Assembly: GCA_027576995.1 (NCBI GenBank)
Contig: JANBQC010000496.1
Location: forward strand, 1-21,370
DNA from: Dimargaris cristalligena
Lineage: Eukaryota > Kickxellomycota > Dimargaritomycetes > Dimargaritales > Dimargaritaceae
Length of the DNA: 21,370 bases
Reading direction: 5' to 3'
Within the stretch, counting starts at the first letter, position 1; every line of letters starts with the position of its first letter. The position numbers and the translations under genes are program-made. Under the pieces are notes generated by a model. The model had not been told where the DNA came from. It saw only the letters and a program-made list of their open reading frames with translations, and did no database searches. This document shows, one piece after another, positions 19,687-21,370 of the stretch.

Positions 19687-21251
19687 CTACCAGCCCACCG
19701 CCTGACCGTCTGCACGCGGCTCGGATGCACCTGTCAGTACAAATCTCTGCGATTCCTCGTCGTGCGTTCGACTAATAATCTGGCCCCTTCCCATATCATG
19801 TCGCCCAATTCCGCGTACGACCTCCACTTTGTGGCCGAGCCGTTCCAAATCGGCAACCACCGTCGCGGTAGCAGGGGTCTCTTCGATGGATACCGTGTCT
19901 TCGTCTAAATTGAGGCGGAACCGGGGCCCATCCAGTGCCGTTTGGGGATCGTGGCCAAAACCGAGCATGTGGACCAGGGTTTGTACGTGCCCCTGGGGCT
20001 GCATGAATTTGCCCATGACACCGAAACAGTAGAGGAGTTCACCGTCGTCCATTGTCGCGGGGTCTCCAGCGACGGATACCACGGGCTCGTCAGCGGAAGG
20101 TAAGGTCCTCCCCCTTCCCTCCACTGGGGCTTGGGTTGGGGTGGTGACGAGTCCCGGAATTATCGTGTGGTAGGGACGTTTGGCGGGACCTAGGGCATTA
20201 AGGCTAGTCGGATCGAGACTAAAGCCACACCCTCGGTTGTGGAGAGCGAATCCCACCGTAGCGGAGCTGGAGTTGGAGTTGGTGAGGGGGGAGCAGCTCC
20301 CCCGGATCTCTGGGATGATGCAGGTTCCAAAATTAGAGTAAATGGACATGACGAAACTACAGGCATTACCCCGACCATCCACCACCGCGAAATAAACGGT
20401 ATCACACCCGGGTAGGGGCCGCCCATCCGATGCTGGAACAACCCCTCCGGCCCCGGCTCCATCTGCGTCGCCAGGTCCACCGTGGCGCAAGTCCGTCATT
20501 CGCCGGTGCGGATCGAATAACCGGGCCCGGCGGGTGAGATAAGCCTGATCCAAAAGGGTCTCCTCGGCGGGTAGAGCCGGAGGTAGGCGGGAGGCAGGAT
20601 CACAGACGTACCACCGTGTATCAACAAAAGAGAGACGCAAGGCTTCGATGAGCGGATGGTAGTGTTCGGCGCTGCCCGGTACCATGGCGGAAAAGGGCCG
20701 GATTTTCCCGGTACGCTCAAACTCCTCCAGGTATTTGAGGGCCATTAGAACCGTAAGGCCTAGAAGGTATTGTAGTGAAAGGAGGGAGGTATCCAGGTAA
20801 GCAGTAGTAAAGAGCCCATAGTTCGATTAATGTTGGATACAATATTGAATGGACCCGATACATCACAAATTAGCCGTTGGCGATAGTTTAGCAATAATGA
20901 CCAAACTAATACTTTACAAATACCCGAATGATGTTCCTCTACGGTTGTGCCAATTGTTAAGGTATAACCCATCTGCTCTACACCAATATATATATATTCG
21001 TAACTTACCTTGGCCATTTGGAGGGCATTCGAATACTTCGACCCCTTGGTATTGGGCCCGGATCGGCTTCACAGGAATCGAAGTATGGTTTGCTAGATCC
21101 TCGGTCGTTAATAAGCCCCCGTGGGCCGTGACAGCGTCAACAATGGCTTGGGCTATTTCACCTTGGTAAAACCCTGCTTTTCCTTCATTGGAGATAATTT
21201 CCAAGGATCTGCATGGCATGATCATGTCCCCCAACCCCATAATTGGGGTGA
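19687..21251 (-). CDS. Gamma-glutamyltranspeptidase-like Ntn hydrolase, 3' part (5' end outside the window)
   Basis: A member of the gamma-glutamyltransferase family, closest by motif to the YwrD-like branch, which hydrolyses or transfers gamma-glutamyl groups such as that of glutathione. Visible exons are 21251-21009 and 20759-19687, joined in phase 1 across a 249-nt intron; the codon split across the junction is Gly. Splicing creates the family motif PPNGQGLTVLMALKYLEEFE. The 21251 edge follows a CTAATTTTAG acceptor, so at least one more exon lies off the right edge. The nucleophile is the Thr in GCDTVYFAVVDGRGNACSF (codon 20400-20398), before which the precursor self-cleaves. Also visible are FALHNRGCGFSLDP, KRPYHTIIPG and FMQPQGHVQTLVHML. 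Odd points are GK in place of GG in the VMGG motif, and two inserts (about 16 and 27 residues) in normally compact loops. The N-terminal signal or anchor cannot be judged here. Confidence 0.88.
20760..21008 (-). other. Intron in the transpeptidase-like gene
   Basis: A 249-nt intron with donor AAG|GTAAGT and acceptor TTCTAG. Joining the flanks restores a contiguous family motif, which is strong support. It contains a short TA-rich run near the donor. Confidence 0.9.
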
Positions 21252-21370
21252 CTAAAATTAGTAAAAAGATTAGTAGTCAGGGAAAAAATGAACATGGGAG
21301 AAGTTCATTCAGGCTGTATAACGAAACATCCATTGGATGAGGTCAATATTACTGGTTAAAAGCTATTCTC
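21252..21370 (-). other. Probable upstream intron of the transpeptidase-like gene, cut by the window edge
   Basis: On the minus strand this stretch is T-rich and ends CTAATTTTAG at the inferred exon edge. No coding match to the N-terminal half of the family is seen in it. The upstream donor is not identifiable, so the intron may extend beyond the window. Confidence 0.5.

Overview
This window looks like nuclear DNA of a fungus, probably an early-diverging (non-Dikarya) lineage. The genes carry GT-AG spliceosomal introns of about 150-330 nt. There is a stand-alone, mitochondrial-type arginine-specific carbamoyl-phosphate synthase small subunit, not the fused animal CAD form. Its leader holds a spliced uORF matching the fungal arginine attenuator peptide. 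A cold-shock-domain RNA-binding protein is also present, a family that is uncommon in Dikarya as far as I recall. The lineage placement is inference; the fungal call is well supported.

Layout, left to right. 1-1765: no gene seen. 1766-3802 (-): a nine-membrane-span nonaspanin (EMP70/TM9SF) with a C-terminal KxD Golgi-retention signal. 3803-4981: intergenic, with a G-quadruplex motif on the minus strand. 4982-6289 (-): CPA1. 6459-6731 (-): the two-exon attenuator-peptide uORF. About 5.3 kb follow with no convincing gene, only simple repeats and a possible TATA box near the right end. 12067-13404 (+): a two-exon gene for a signal-peptide protein I do not recognise. 13405-16764: gene-free, with pyrimidine-rich tracts and an overlapping set of inverted repeats. 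16765-18189 (+): the cold-shock-domain protein, best explained by four exons, one a 9-nt microexon. 18190-19686: gene-free space between convergent genes. 19687-21251 (-): the 3' part of a gamma-glutamyltranspeptidase-like Ntn hydrolase, running off the right edge.

The genes do not form a pathway cluster. The strongest signals are two small spliced features that simple ORF calling misses. The first is an arginine attenuator peptide split by an intron just before its conserved Val/Ile/Leu-Trp. The 848 nt upstream of the CPA1 start contain one sense-strand ATG, and it is the start of this uORF. The second is a 9-nt microexon encoding Gly-Glu-Lys, which restores the expected loop length of the cold-shock domain. 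Both could act as splicing-dependent switches; that part is inference.
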